Part shown: positions 27,246-36,513 of the stretch, piece by piece | How positions within the stretch are numbered: the stretch's first letter is position 1 | Layout of the letters: each line of letters opens with the position of its first letter | NCBI RefSeq assembly: GCF_000170795.1 | Contig: NZ_ABCM01000009.1 | Location: 1 to 64,000, forward strand | Direction: 5' to 3' | From: Pedobacter sp. BAL39 | Lineage (GTDB): Bacteria > Bacteroidota > Bacteroidia > Sphingobacteriales > Sphingobacteriaceae | DNA length: 64,000 nucleotides | Translations under genes and position numbers: made by a program | The notes under the pieces: generated by a model | Seen by the model: the letters and a program-made list of their open reading frames with translations, nothing else | Database searches by the model: none | Told to the model about the DNA's origin: nothing

Positions 27246-29432
27246 ATGAAAAGCTTAAGGACAATTGCATTAAAAGAGGCGCAATCAAGAATTTCACCAG
27301 AAGTAAAGTCTCCTTCGACTAAGATTTCTGACTTTTTTGGCGCTAATGTTTTTGATAAGAGAAAAATGAAAGATTTCTTATCTAAGGAAGTTTATGAAAA
27401 ATTAGTGTCATCAATTGATCAAGGTGAGCTGATTAACCATGAAGATGCCAACCACATTGCTACGGCAATGAAAAGCTGGGCAATGGGTAAAGGTGCTACA
27501 CACTATACACACTGGTTCCAGCCTCTGACTGGCTCAACTGCCGAAAAACATGATTCATTCTTCGAACCAAGCAGCGACGGTGCAATTGAAAAATTTGCCG
27601 GCAGCGCACTTGTTCAGCAAGAGCCTGATGCATCAAGCTTCCCTAATGGTGGTATCCGCAACACTTTCGAGGCACGCGGTTATACTGCATGGGACCCTTC
27701 ATCTCCAGCTTTCATCATGGAAAGCAAAGCAGGTAAAACCCTTTGCATCCCTACAGTATTTGTTTCTTACACAGGTGAAGCCCTGGATTATAAAGCTCCT
27801 TTATTAAAAGCCCTTTCTGCTCTTGATAAAGCTGCTGTTGATGTTTGTCAGTATTTCGACAAAAGCATCTCTAAAGTAAATGCATCCCTTGGTATCGAGC
27901 AGGAATATTTCCTGGTTGACCTTGCTTTATACAATGCACGTCCGGATCTTGCTTTAACAGGCCGTACCTTATTTGGTCACATGTCTGCTAAAGGTCAGCA
28001 ACTGGAAGACCACTATTTCGGATCAATCCCTGAGCGTGTTTTCACTTACATGGTGGATTTCGAAAATGAAGCCCTTAAGCTTGGTATTCCTTTAAAAACC
28101 CGTCACAATGAGGTTGCTCCTTCTCAATTTGAGTGTGCTCCTATCTATGAAGAAATCAACCTTGCAATTGACCACAATCAATTGTTGATGGACTTAATGG
28201 AGAAAGTTGCCCTGAGACACAACTTCAAAGTGTTGTTACATGAGAAACCTTATGCAGGCATCAACGGTTCTGGTAAACACAACAACTGGTCGTTGATCAC
28301 TGATACTGGTAAAAACTTATTGTCTCCAGGAAAAACACCTAAAAACAACCTGATGTTCTTAACGTTCTTCGTTAACACCATCAAAGCTGTTCATGAGCAT
28401 GCTGACTTATTAAGAGCAAGTATTGCTTCTGTGAGCAACGATCACCGTCTTGGTGCAAACGAGGCTCCACCAGCAATCATCTCTATCTTCTTAGGTTCTC
28501 AGCTTGCTGAAGTTCTTGATGAGATCGAATCTTCAAGAAGCATCATCAAAAAAGTAAAAAGCGAAGATTCACTATGGTTAGGTATCCCTAAGATCCCTCA
28601 GATCCTGTTGGACAACACCGACCGTAACCGTACTTCTCCTTTCGCATTCACAGGTAACAAATTTGAATTGAGAGCGGTAGGTTCTTCTGCCAACTCTTCT
28701 GCGCCTATGACCGTGTTGAACACGATCATGGCTGATCAATTGAACAAATTCAAAGTTGAGGTTGATAAGCTGATCAAAAAAGGTGAGAAAAAAGATGTTG
28801 CCCTGTTAACAATCATCAAAAAATACCTTAAAGAATCTAAAGACATCCGTTTTGAAGGAAATGGTTATAGCCAGGAGTGGGAAGATGAAGCAGCTAAACG
28901 CGGTTTGTCAAACATCAAAACTACCCCTAAAGCACTTGATGCTTACGTAACTGAGAAGTCTACAGAGCTTTTTGTAAACAATAACATCTTCAGCAAACGC
29001 GAGCTGCATGCACGTCATGAAATCCTATTGGAAAGCTATTACAAAAAACTTCAGATCGAAGCAAGGGTAATGGGCGAAGTAACCAACAGCATGATCATCC
29101 CTGCAACCATCGCTTACCAAAACACTTTAATCACAAATGCTAAAGGTCTTAAAGATCTTGGTGTAGCTAAAGAATCTCTGGATGCTCCTGTTAGCATCAT
29201 TAACAAAGTTTCTGAGCACCTTGGTATCCTGAAAACCAACATCGATGCGATGCTGGAAGAACGTAAGAAAACAAATACCATCGAAGATACACGTGAAAAA
29301 GCGATCAGCTACGATGAGAACGTAAAATCTTACTTCGACAACATTCGCTACCATACTGACAAACTGGAGCAGATCGTAGACGACAGCGTTTGGCCTCTGC
29401 CTAAGTTCAGAGAGTTATTATTCTTGAAATAA
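27246..29432 (+). CDS. glnN: Glutamine synthetase type III
   Basis: This 728-residue enzyme makes glutamine from glutamate and ammonia. It is the large GSIII form typical of Bacteroidetes, much longer than GSI (about 450). The family blocks are visible: GIEQEYFLVD, an NEVAPSQFE glutamate site, HEKPYAGINGSGKHNNWS, and NDHRLGANEAPPA with NRTSPFAFTGNKFELRAVG. Codon use is slightly less GC-rich than that of its neighbours, as expected for a highly expressed gene. A strong terminator follows. Nitrogen regulation is expected but no specific site is seen. Confidence 0.95.
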   Translation: MKSLRTIALKEAQSRISPEVKSPSTKISDFFGANVFDKRKMKDFLSKEVYEKLVSSIDQGELINHEDANHIATAMKSWAMGKGATHYTHWFQPLTGSTAEKHDSFFEPSSDGAIEKFAGSALVQQEPDASSFPNGGIRNTFEARGYTAWDPSSPAFIMESKAGKTLCIPTVFVSYTGEALDYKAPLLKALSALDKAAVDVCQYFDKSISKVNASLGIEQEYFLVDLALYNARPDLALTGRTLFGHMSAKGQQLEDHYFGSIPERVFTYMVDFENEALKLGIPLKTRHNEVAPSQFECAPIYEEINLAIDHNQLLMDLMEKVALRHNFKVLLHEKPYAGINGSGKHNNWSLITDTGKNLLSPGKTPKNNLMFLTFFVNTIKAVHEHADLLRASIASVSNDHRLGANEAPPAIISIFLGSQLAEVLDEIESSRSIIKKVKSEDSLWLGIPKIPQILLDNTDRNRTSPFAFTGNKFELRAVGSSANSSAPMTVLNTIMADQLNKFKVEVDKLIKKGEKKDVALLTIIKKYLKESKDIRFEGNGYSQEWEDEAAKRGLSNIKTTPKALDAYVTEKSTELFVNNNIFSKRELHARHEILLESYYKKLQIEARVMGEVTNSMIIPATIAYQNTLITNAKGLKDLGVAKESLDAPVSIINKVSEHLGILKTNIDAMLEERKKTNTIEDTREKAISYDENVKSYFDNIRYHTDKLEQIVDDSVWPLPKFRELLFLK

Positions 29433-29459
29433 CCTAAACCAAAATAACCATGTTAAGTC

Positions 29460-29498
29460 AATAACCCTTCAATTCATTTTGAAGGGTTATTTTTTTGC
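29460..29498 (+). terminator. Terminator of glnN
   Basis: AATAACCCTTCAA (29460-29472) pairs perfectly with 29479-29491 around TTCATT, followed by a T run. Confidence 0.88.
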
Positions 29499-29550
29499 AG
29501 TTCCCCCTGTAATTTTTTTCCCTTAACGCTTTAACATTCGGGGGTTTCCC

Positions 29551-29558
29551 TATCTTTG
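29551..29558 (+). promoter_or_regulatory. -7 box of purM
   Basis: TATCTTTG is an exact TAnnTTTG match, 7 bases before the ATG, so the transcript may be nearly leaderless. A weak -33 (TTTA, 29530-29533) is spaced 17 bases. Confidence 0.5.
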
Positions 29559-29565
29559 CAGCAAC

Positions 29566-30747
29566 ATGAGTGATAACAGGTACAACCAACGTGGCGTTTC
29601 TGCGTCGAAAGAAGATGTGCACCAGGCCATCAAGAATATAGATAAAGGTATTTTTCCGCAAGCCTTCTGTAAAATCATCCCCGACATCCTGGGCAATGAT
29701 GAAAATTTCTGCGACATCATGCATGCCGATGGCGCCGGAACAAAGTCATCTCTTGCCTACGTGTACTGGAAAGAAACAGGCGATATCTCCGTATGGAAAG
29801 GAATCGCCCAGGATGCTATCATCATGAACATCGACGACCTGATCTGCGTGGGTGCTACCGACAATATCCTCCTGTCTTCAACGATCGGACGTAATAAAAA
29901 CCTGATCCCCGGAGAAGTGATTGCAGCCGTCATCAATGGTACTGAAGAAATTCTGGCTGAACTTCGTGACCTTGGCATTTCCATCTACTCCACAGGTGGC
30001 GAAACTGCTGATGTTGGCGACCTTGTTCGTACCATCATCGTAGATTCTACAGTAACCTGCCGCATTGAACGTGATAAGATCATCAGTAATGATCAGATCC
30101 AGGCTGGTGATGTCATCGTTGGCCTCTCCTCTTCTGGTCAGGCAACTTATGAAACTGAATACAATGGTGGCATGGGCTCTAACGGGCTGACTTCTGCCAG
30201 GCATGATGTATTTGATAAATCAGTTGCAGACAGCTATCCGGAAAGCTTCGATCCTTCAGTTCCTTACGACCTCGTATTTTCAGGTGGTAAGAAATTGACA
30301 GATACTGTCCGCATAGATGAAAATACTGAAATCACCGTGGGTAAGCTGGTGCTTTCTCCGACACGCACTTATGCGCCTGTGATCAAGCAAATCCTGGAAG
30401 GCTTCAGAAGCCAGATTCATGGTATTGTTCACTGCAGCGGTGGTGCGCAGACCAAGGTGCTTCACTTCGTTAATGATGATGTGCATATTATCAAAAATAA
30501 CCTCTTCCCTGTTCCACCATTGTTTCAATTGATACAGGAACAGTCTGGTACAGATTGGAAAGAAATGTATAAGGTATTCAACATGGGACACAGAATGGAG
30601 CTGTATGTCCCTGAAGCGATTGCCCAGGAGATCATTGCAATTTCTAAAAGCTTTAACATCGATGCCCAAATTATTGGACGTGTAGAGGCTGCTGCTCAGA
30701 AGCAAGTGACAATTGAAAGCGAAAAAGGTACTTTTGTGTATAATTAA
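29566..30747 (+). CDS. purM: Phosphoribosylformylglycinamidine cyclo-ligase (AIR synthase)
   Basis: This 393-residue enzyme closes the imidazole ring of purine precursors, turning FGAM into AIR with ATP. It has the PurM fold and motifs: HADGAGTKSSLAYVYW near residues 52-67, QDAIIMNIDDLICVGA near 85, GGETADVGDL near 145 and GLSSSGQATYE near 185. It is longer than E. coli PurM (about 345) and matches the Bacteroidetes form. Other pur genes are not in the window. Confidence 0.92.
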   Translation: MSDNRYNQRGVSASKEDVHQAIKNIDKGIFPQAFCKIIPDILGNDENFCDIMHADGAGTKSSLAYVYWKETGDISVWKGIAQDAIIMNIDDLICVGATDNILLSSTIGRNKNLIPGEVIAAVINGTEEILAELRDLGISIYSTGGETADVGDLVRTIIVDSTVTCRIERDKIISNDQIQAGDVIVGLSSSGQATYETEYNGGMGSNGLTSARHDVFDKSVADSYPESFDPSVPYDLVFSGGKKLTDTVRIDENTEITVGKLVLSPTRTYAPVIKQILEGFRSQIHGIVHCSGGAQTKVLHFVNDDVHIIKNNLFPVPPLFQLIQEQSGTDWKEMYKVFNMGHRMELYVPEAIAQEIIAISKSFNIDAQIIGRVEAAAQKQVTIESEKGTFVYN

Positions 30748-30769
30748 AAGCATTGATTACAAATTATTT

Positions 30770-30803
30770 AAGCCTGTGTCTATTCAGATACAGGCTTTTT
30801 TGT
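30770..30803 (+). terminator. Terminator of purM
   Basis: AAGCCTGTGTCT (30770-30781) pairs with 30786-30797 with one G-U wobble and an ATTC loop, followed by a T run. Confidence 0.85.
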
Positions 30804-31397
30804 TTTTCTCTTAAAAAGAAAGCCATTCTATTCAAGGCTGGAATCCTTTGCCCTGAAGTAGGGCAAAATATTCCTAGGCCTTTCACAGAAGGCATTCTTT
30901 TTTTGAACACCATTCATTAGCAAATTGCCGTTTTACCGGGGCTGGTTTAATTTACAAAGCAGGCCTAGTTTAGTGTGCAAAGAATGTGTAATTACATCAG
31001 ACGAGGCGTTAACGATTATTTGAAGAGTGGTTTAGGTCATAATTAAGCGAAAAATGCCATTGAACGATTTAATAAGACATACTGTCGATGCACACCGTTT
31101 AATGCGTTTCAGTCGACAGATTGTGAGACTTCCTGGTCAAGGTAACGGTAACTCGCAGCCTTTTACGCATTTTCTTAATCATCCTTGTTGGCGATCTTTG
31201 GCATCCATTTTTTTACGCTAAAACAAGATGGAACAACCGGCATTTTTTTCCTGAAGAATGGCAGTAAGAAAGGATCATCTCATTTTTTCTGTTACCTTTG
31301 AAAAACAGCCCGCTTTTCGCATCGGAACAGGCAACTTTATTATTTTTTTTAAGAAGTAAATATTAAGAATTAACCTCAACGCTTACCAGGAACTCCA
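30804..31397. other. Long intergenic region with several hairpins
   Basis: This region of about 594 bases holds no recognisable gene. It contains three hairpins: an 8-bp stem 30847-30854/30860-30867 (TTTGCCCT), a 5-bp stem 30878-30882/30889-30893 followed by a T run on the plus strand, and a CTGTCGA/TCGACAG pair at 31082-31088/31113-31119. A -7 box for the ROK gene lies at 31293. A small RNA is possible but no conserved class was recognised. Confidence 0.4.
31293..31300 (+). promoter_or_regulatory. -7 box of the ROK gene
   Basis: TACCTTTG matches TAnnTTTG exactly, 97 bases before the ROK start codon. No convincing -33 box is seen. Confidence 0.4.
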
Positions 31398-32618
31398 ATG
31401 AGAACTACCTTTTTTGATGACCACGATAAGAACATCACCGGTGTTGCTTACAAGAATATACACATTAAAAAAACCATCATCCTCTATTTTGCAGATAAGG
31501 GAAACACGACAATTACAGAATTGTGTAAAGAACTTAATTTAAGTGTTCCTAAAGTGACCACACTGGTCCTTGATCTTATTGCTGACGGACTGGTAAAAGA
31601 TTTCGGAAAGACAGGTTCTACTGGAGGGCGCAGGCCCAACATATACGGACTTGCGCCTGATTCGGTATTTTTTCTAGGTGTCGATGTAAAATATAACCAC
31701 ATCAACATTGGCCTTACTGACCTTCGTAAGAAACTGATCAGGATCTCCAAAGGGGTGCCGTATGACTTACAGAACAGCGAGGCTTCTTTAAAAGAACTTT
31801 GCCGGCTGATCCTCAACTTCATCAAGGAAACTGGCGTCCCCAAAGAAAAGATCCTGGGCATCGGACTCAATATGTCGGGCCGCATCAACTACCTTACGGG
31901 ATATAGCTACAACTTTTTTCACTTTAATGAGGAGCCACTTAATAAAGTGATAGAAAACGAACTCGGACTAAAAACCTATCTGGAGAACGACTCCAGGGCA
32001 ATGGCTTACGGTGAGTTCAATTCGGGTGCAGTGGAGGATGAGAAAAATGTACTGTTCCTTAATTTGGACTATGGTCTGGGAATGGGCATGATGATCAATA
32101 AGGAAATATATTACGGCAAATCGGGCTTTTCTGGAGAACTAGGGCACATTCCGCTGTTTAACAATGAACTCATCTGCAGATGTGGTAAAAAAGGATGTCT
32201 GGAGACAGAAGCCTCAGGTATGGCCATGGTAAGAATGTTTAAAGAGAGTATCAGCAATGGTTCCTCCAGTTCATTAAAAAAAGGCCCAAATGATGAAATT
32301 CAAATGGAGGAGATCATTGACGCCGCCAATAACGACGATGTGTTATGTATAGAACTGATGGAAAAGATAGGTTATAATCTGGGCCGTGGCATCGCGCTAC
32401 TTATTAATATTTTTAATCCTGAGCTGATCATCTTAGGGGGAGCACTAGCCACAACCGGCGAATACCTGCATCTTCCAATAAAAAGTGCATTGAATAAATT
32501 GTCACTAAGCCTGGCTAATAATGATACTCAAATCAGGATTTCCAGTCTTGGGGAAGATGCAGGTGTAATAGGCGCCTGCCTGCTTGCCAGAAAAAGGTTA
32601 TTGGAAGATACGCTATAG
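31398..32618 (+). CDS. ROK family transcriptional regulator (NagC/Mlc-like)
   Basis: This 406-residue protein joins an N-terminal winged helix-turn-helix (about residues 25-80, TITELCKELNLSVPKVTTLV) to a ROK sugar-kinase-like domain. The zinc motif GHIPLFNNELICRCGKKGCLE near residues 250-270 is typical. LENDSRAMAYGEF lies earlier in the ROK fold. Such proteins sense sugars or amino sugars and repress catabolic genes. No such genes lie next to it, and its target is unknown. Confidence 0.88.
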   Translation: MRTTFFDDHDKNITGVAYKNIHIKKTIILYFADKGNTTITELCKELNLSVPKVTTLVLDLIADGLVKDFGKTGSTGGRRPNIYGLAPDSVFFLGVDVKYNHINIGLTDLRKKLIRISKGVPYDLQNSEASLKELCRLILNFIKETGVPKEKILGIGLNMSGRINYLTGYSYNFFHFNEEPLNKVIENELGLKTYLENDSRAMAYGEFNSGAVEDEKNVLFLNLDYGLGMGMMINKEIYYGKSGFSGELGHIPLFNNELICRCGKKGCLETEASGMAMVRMFKESISNGSSSSLKKGPNDEIQMEEIIDAANNDDVLCIELMEKIGYNLGRGIALLINIFNPELIILGGALATTGEYLHLPIKSALNKLSLSLANNDTQIRISSLGEDAGVIGACLLARKRLLEDTL

Positions 32619-32648
32619 CAACTATATTGGCCGACTACCTTCGTTACA

Positions 32649-33869
32649 TCATATACTCACCGCTTTTTCCTGAGTGTGCCTGCTCCTGTAGAAAACAAAG
32701 GCGGCCGTTGCAGTGATGGCAATTAAACCTTCGATAAAAATTGCTGGTCTTGGCCCGATGGCATGCGCAGCCCAGCCAATCAACAGACTACCTACCGGAA
32801 TAATTCCTTGATAAGCCATTACATAATAGCTGATGGCCCGTCCACGCATTTCAGGAATTGCATGTGTCTGAATATAGGTATTGATTGCTGAGGTCTGTGC
32901 CATCATCCCTACCCCTGTCAGTGTCATAAACAACAGCGCAACCGGTAGCTGGGGAGCATAAGCCAGCAGCAGTAAGCTACCCCCAAAGACACCTCCTGCA
33001 ATCATGATCAGCTTCATCAATGTGTTGCTGTTTTTAAGGTTTGCGAGATAGATGGCACTAACGATAGACCCAAGGCCGGCAGCGCTTTCAAACCAGCTGA
33101 AGGTACGCGCATCACCGTTGAAGATGTCTTTGGCAAAAATTGGCATCAGTGTATTGAAAGGGATGACGAAGAGGCTGCTGATGGCAATCATGATAATCAG
33201 ACTACTCAGGTCTTTGTCGCCGGATACATATCTAAAACCTTCCTGCAATTCTGTCCAGATGCTTTTCTCTGATTTCTCAATGATGCTCACGTTCAGTTTC
33301 ATCATGAACAAACAGATCAGCACGGGAATATAACTCAGGAAGTTACCAATAAAACAGAAGTCGGTACCAAATGCACTTAGGATGATCCCGGCTACTGCGG
33401 GCCCTGCAATACGTGCAAAGTTGGCCATTGTGGAGTTCAATGCGATTGCATTTGGCAAATCCTCCTTCTTATCTACCATTTCGATCATCAGCGACTGCCT
33501 GCAGGTTACGTCGAAGGCATTGATGATCCCCTGTATCAAACTGAGCAGGATAATGAGCAGGATATTATTGAAACCAAAAAATATGATCCCTGCTAATGCA
33601 CCCGCCTGTACCATCGAGGCAATCTGAGTGATCACCAGAATATGATACCTGTTGTGTCTGTCGACCAAACTTCCGGCATAAGGTGAAAGAAACAATGAAG
33701 GGATCAGACTCACAAAACCAACTACTCCCAGTAACACGGCAGAACCTGTCAGCTGGTACACCAGCCAGCTTACCGCTGTCTTCTGCATCCAGGTGCCCAC
33801 CAGGGAGATAGACTGTCCGTAAAAAAAGAGTTTGAAGTTTCTTGACTTGAGTGATCTGAATAATGCCAT
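32649..33869 (-). CDS. MFS transporter (EntS/MFS_3-like exporter)
   Basis: This 406-residue protein has about 12 TM helices. It begins FRSLKSRNFKLFFYGQSISL and has GTWMQKTAVSWLVYQLTGSA, the MFS_3 opening seen in EntS-like exporters. SPYAGSLVDRHNRYH carries the loop 2-3 motif. It would be a proton-driven exporter of small molecules; the substrate is unknown. It shares a divergent promoter region (105 bases) with a LysR gene that is a good candidate regulator. Confidence 0.87.
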   Translation of the reverse strand: MALFRSLKSRNFKLFFYGQSISLVGTWMQKTAVSWLVYQLTGSAVLLGVVGFVSLIPSLFLSPYAGSLVDRHNRYHILVITQIASMVQAGALAGIIFFGFNNILLIILLSLIQGIINAFDVTCRQSLMIEMVDKKEDLPNAIALNSTMANFARIAGPAVAGIILSAFGTDFCFIGNFLSYIPVLICLFMMKLNVSIIEKSEKSIWTELQEGFRYVSGDKDLSSLIIMIAISSLFVIPFNTLMPIFAKDIFNGDARTFSWFESAAGLGSIVSAIYLANLKNSNTLMKLIMIAGGVFGGSLLLLAYAPQLPVALLFMTLTGVGMMAQTSAINTYIQTHAIPEMRGRAISYYVMAYQGIIPVGSLLIGWAAHAIGPRPAIFIEGLIAITATAAFVFYRSRHTQEKAVSI

Positions 33870-33901
33870 TTGTTATTGATATAGGTATCGATGTGATGGT
33901 A

Positions 33902-33932
33902 CAAATGTCGGCATTAGCCGTATATTTGTAAA
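33902..33932. promoter_or_regulatory. Overlapping divergent promoters of MFS and LysR genes
   Basis: On the plus strand TATATTTG (33921-33928) is an exact -7 box for LysR. On the minus strand TTTA (33932-33929) is spaced 19 bases from GACATTTG (33909-33902), one base off consensus, for the MFS gene. The boxes interleave, so one bound regulator could affect both. Confidence 0.5.
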
Positions 33933-33974
33933 ATTGATAGTTTTAATGATATTGATTAGTTTAAACGATTGATT

Positions 33975-34847
33975 ATGGAATTCAGACAGCTGAACTATTT
34001 TATAAAGGCGGCCGAATTACTCCACTTTACGGAGGCCGCAGCAGCGTCTTTTGTCACACAATCGACGCTTTCGCAGCAAATCAAACAGCTGGAAGAGGAA
34101 TTGGGAATGTTGTTGTTTGACAGGATTGGAAAACAGGTACGGCTTACAGAGGCCGGTAAGTTATTTCTCAGTCATGCAAGGCAGATTATGTTGGATATCA
34201 AGAAGTCTAAGCAGGCCATTTTTGAGCTCAATAACCTCATCAACGGAGAACTTAAGATTGGCGTAACTTACGCGTTCAGTTCCCTGCTCCTGCCGGCCCT
34301 TCGTCCTTTTTCAAAAAAATACCCAGGCATCATGATCCATATTGAATATGGCATTGCCGGCGAGCTGGAGACCAAGCTGCGCAGGGCAGACCTGGACTTC
34401 ATCCTGGCCTTCCATGAGCAGTCTCCGAATGAAGATCTGGAGATGCAGCATTTGTTTTCCTCGCGTATCAAAATGGTCGTGGCAAAGAAAAATCCGCTGG
34501 CACAGATGAGTAAAATTTCCATCAAAGAATTAGGCCAGGTAGAGATGATTTTGCCAAACAAGGGCTTCAGCTCCAGGGACCTGATTGATGAGATTTTCAA
34601 AAAGAATAAAATTAATCCGCAGATCAAGATTGAAATGAATGATACCCACTCGTTACTCTCACTTGTTGAAACCGGCAATTGGGTGACCATCATTAATGAA
34701 AAGGCTATTGGAAACTGGAAAAACCTGGTAGCAGTGCCGATCAGCGGGAAAGAGCTATACAAACAAGCTTATATATTATGGCAGAAGGATGTATTCAGAA
34801 AAAAATCTGCAACTCTTTTTATCGAAGAGTTGCTGAAAATTATGTAG
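33975..34847 (+). CDS. LysR family transcriptional regulator
   Basis: This 290-residue regulator starts with an N-terminal winged HTH (MEFRQLNYFIKAAELLHFTE, then SFVTQSTLSQQIKQLEEELG, about residues 1-60) and has a periplasmic-binding-protein-like inducer domain after residue 90. The start is ATG 33975; another ATG two codons upstream is also possible. The divergently transcribed MFS exporter is the obvious target, as LysR proteins usually regulate the neighbouring opposite-strand gene and themselves. Confidence 0.9.
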   Translation: MEFRQLNYFIKAAELLHFTEAAAASFVTQSTLSQQIKQLEEELGMLLFDRIGKQVRLTEAGKLFLSHARQIMLDIKKSKQAIFELNNLINGELKIGVTYAFSSLLLPALRPFSKKYPGIMIHIEYGIAGELETKLRRADLDFILAFHEQSPNEDLEMQHLFSSRIKMVVAKKNPLAQMSKISIKELGQVEMILPNKGFSSRDLIDEIFKKNKINPQIKIEMNDTHSLLSLVETGNWVTIINEKAIGNWKNLVAVPISGKELYKQAYILWQKDVFRKKSATLFIEELLKIM

Positions 34848-34867
34848 AGGGATAATTAAGGGTATAC

Positions 34868-36247
34868 TTAGCGGATCACGACGTTATGCAGGTTTTCTAC
34901 AGGAGCTACCCTGCGGTAATCGAGAATGGATTCACCAAAATCATACACCTGTATCTGGTTGCCGACCAGCGCATTAACAATGCTGCTTCCCGCAGCACTG
35001 CGATACCCGCCTGCACAATGTATGGCAACTGGTTTTGTTAATGGAATCTCCCCGATCCTTTCTCTAAGCGCTGCGAGTGGAATATGAAGTACATCCGAAA
35101 ATATCGGATTGTCTCTCACTTCAGTCTCATTCCTGACGTCTACGATCGTAAAATCATCAGGATGATACCTAAACTGCAACAGTGGCATTTCAAGGATTTT
35201 CGCTGGTCCCTTTATCGCCACAAAAGCCGCTTGTATATAGGCTTCATAACCGATGCTTGCGCTGCGGCTAATGAGTTCATCCAGCTCTTCCGGGGTACTT
35301 GCAGCAAGATAAAAACGTTCTCCAGGATTGACGACACTCCCCAGCCAGGTTTCAAACTTCATCCCGTTCATGATGTTGACCGAATTTGGAAGATGTCCCT
35401 TCTTAAACTCCTTTTCCGGACGCGTGTCAACAATGAGTACTTCTGGATCAAGCTCAGGAGGTTGCTGCATCACCGAGATCTTGTCCAGCTGGTCTTCATA
35501 TTCTGAAGCACCAATTCTGTTGAGCTCCACATCGAAGCCGAAGTATTTGGGCACAAATGGCTGGTCAGTATTTAGCTCTTTTACAAACTGTGCTTCGTCC
35601 ATTGGCTGAAGTGCCCAGTTCATGATTCTTTCCCTTCCAATGGTGCTTAGGTTATCATGGCTCAACGCTCGTCCGCACAAGCTGCCGGAACCGTGTGCAG
35701 GATAGACCAGCACTTCGTCTTCCAGTGCCATCAGCTTTTCACGAAGTGAATAGTACATCTGGGCCGCCAACTCATCTCTTTTTGCGGTGAGATTGCCTAC
35801 AGACTCTCTCAGATCCGGTCGTCCGCAATCGCCTATAAACAAGGTATCGCCGGTAAATACAGCTTTATCATTGCCATTTTGTTCAAGAATAATACAGATA
35901 CTGTCGGGTGAATGTCCAGGGGTGTGTATACTTTTCAATTTGAGTTCGCCAAGGACAATTTCGGCACCTTCATCAAAAGGTGTTTGAGGATAACTCACCC
36001 CTGTAAGTGTATGGGAATAGATTTTTGCACTGGTGGTCATGTGGATCTCCAGATGGCTGCTGACAAAATCTGCATGCGGATGGGTTTCTATCACCCCAAC
36101 AATGGTGGCGCCATGTTTTGCTGCGAAGTCATAATAAGGTTGTGGATTGCGTGCGGGATCAATCAGGATCACCTTTTTCTCACTATTGCTTAAGATCGCA
36201 TAGCTGTAATGCGACAGGTATTTATCTTCAAATTGTTCTATGATCAT
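34868..36247 (-). CDS. CstB-like MBL-fold hydrolase with two rhodanese domains
   Basis: This is a 459-residue three-domain protein. Residues 1-220 form a metallo-beta-lactamase domain with HPHADFVSSH metal ligands, GHSPDS and GDTLFIGDCGRPDL. This pattern is found in persulfide dioxygenases. Residues about 265-355 are a rhodanese-like domain with the fold (VDTRPEKEFKKGHLPNS) but no Cys at the active loop (FYLAAST). Residues about 370-459 form an active rhodanese with the catalytic Cys in HCAGGYRSA. Architecture and length match CstB of Staphylococcus (444 residues), which oxidises low-molecular-weight persulfides to thiosulfate. Sulfide detoxification is inferred. Confidence 0.85.
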   Translation of the reverse strand: MIIEQFEDKYLSHYSYAILSNSEKKVILIDPARNPQPYYDFAAKHGATIVGVIETHPHADFVSSHLEIHMTTSAKIYSHTLTGVSYPQTPFDEGAEIVLGELKLKSIHTPGHSPDSICIILEQNGNDKAVFTGDTLFIGDCGRPDLRESVGNLTAKRDELAAQMYYSLREKLMALEDEVLVYPAHGSGSLCGRALSHDNLSTIGRERIMNWALQPMDEAQFVKELNTDQPFVPKYFGFDVELNRIGASEYEDQLDKISVMQQPPELDPEVLIVDTRPEKEFKKGHLPNSVNIMNGMKFETWLGSVVNPGERFYLAASTPEELDELISRSASIGYEAYIQAAFVAIKGPAKILEMPLLQFRYHPDDFTIVDVRNETEVRDNPIFSDVLHIPLAALRERIGEIPLTKPVAIHCAGGYRSAAGSSIVNALVGNQIQVYDFGESILDYRRVAPVENLHNVVIR

Positions 36248-36261
36248 TAGGATGGTTTTAA

Positions 36262-36325
36262 AATGCTCAGATTTATTTAACAGATATCACATATTGAGTA
36301 AATCCATTATACAAATCTGAGCATT
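36262..36325. repeat. 13-bp inverted repeat upstream of the CstB-like gene
   Basis: AATGCTCAGATTT (36262-36274) and its exact reverse complement (36313-36325) are separated by 38 bases, 15 bases before the start codon. It may be a regulator site or an RNA hairpin in the leader. Confidence 0.6.
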
Positions 36326-36463
36326 CAAGAAATCTTAATTAATGACCAAGGTCACACTTAGCTAAATCTGACATATACATACATATAGTTTCATCAAACC
36401 TTGCGATTTTCAGGTCATATTTAAGAAAAGCAGACCTCCGGCAGTGGAAAACACCAAAACAAA

Positions 36464-36493
36464 AAAGCCTTGCTTCCTAAGAAACAAGGCTTT
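36464..36493 (-). terminator. Terminator of the TonB-dependent receptor gene
   Basis: AAAGCCTTG (36464-36472) pairs with CAAGGCTTT (36485-36493), and on the minus strand the second arm ends in TTTTTT. Confidence 0.75.
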
Positions 36494-36513
36494 AATATCG
36501 AAATTATAATATT

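Noticed and set aside
36301-36340. E. coli-like TATAAT near the CstB-like gene
   Set aside because: Bacteroidetes primary sigma does not use this box, and no TTGACA partner fits; probably chance.
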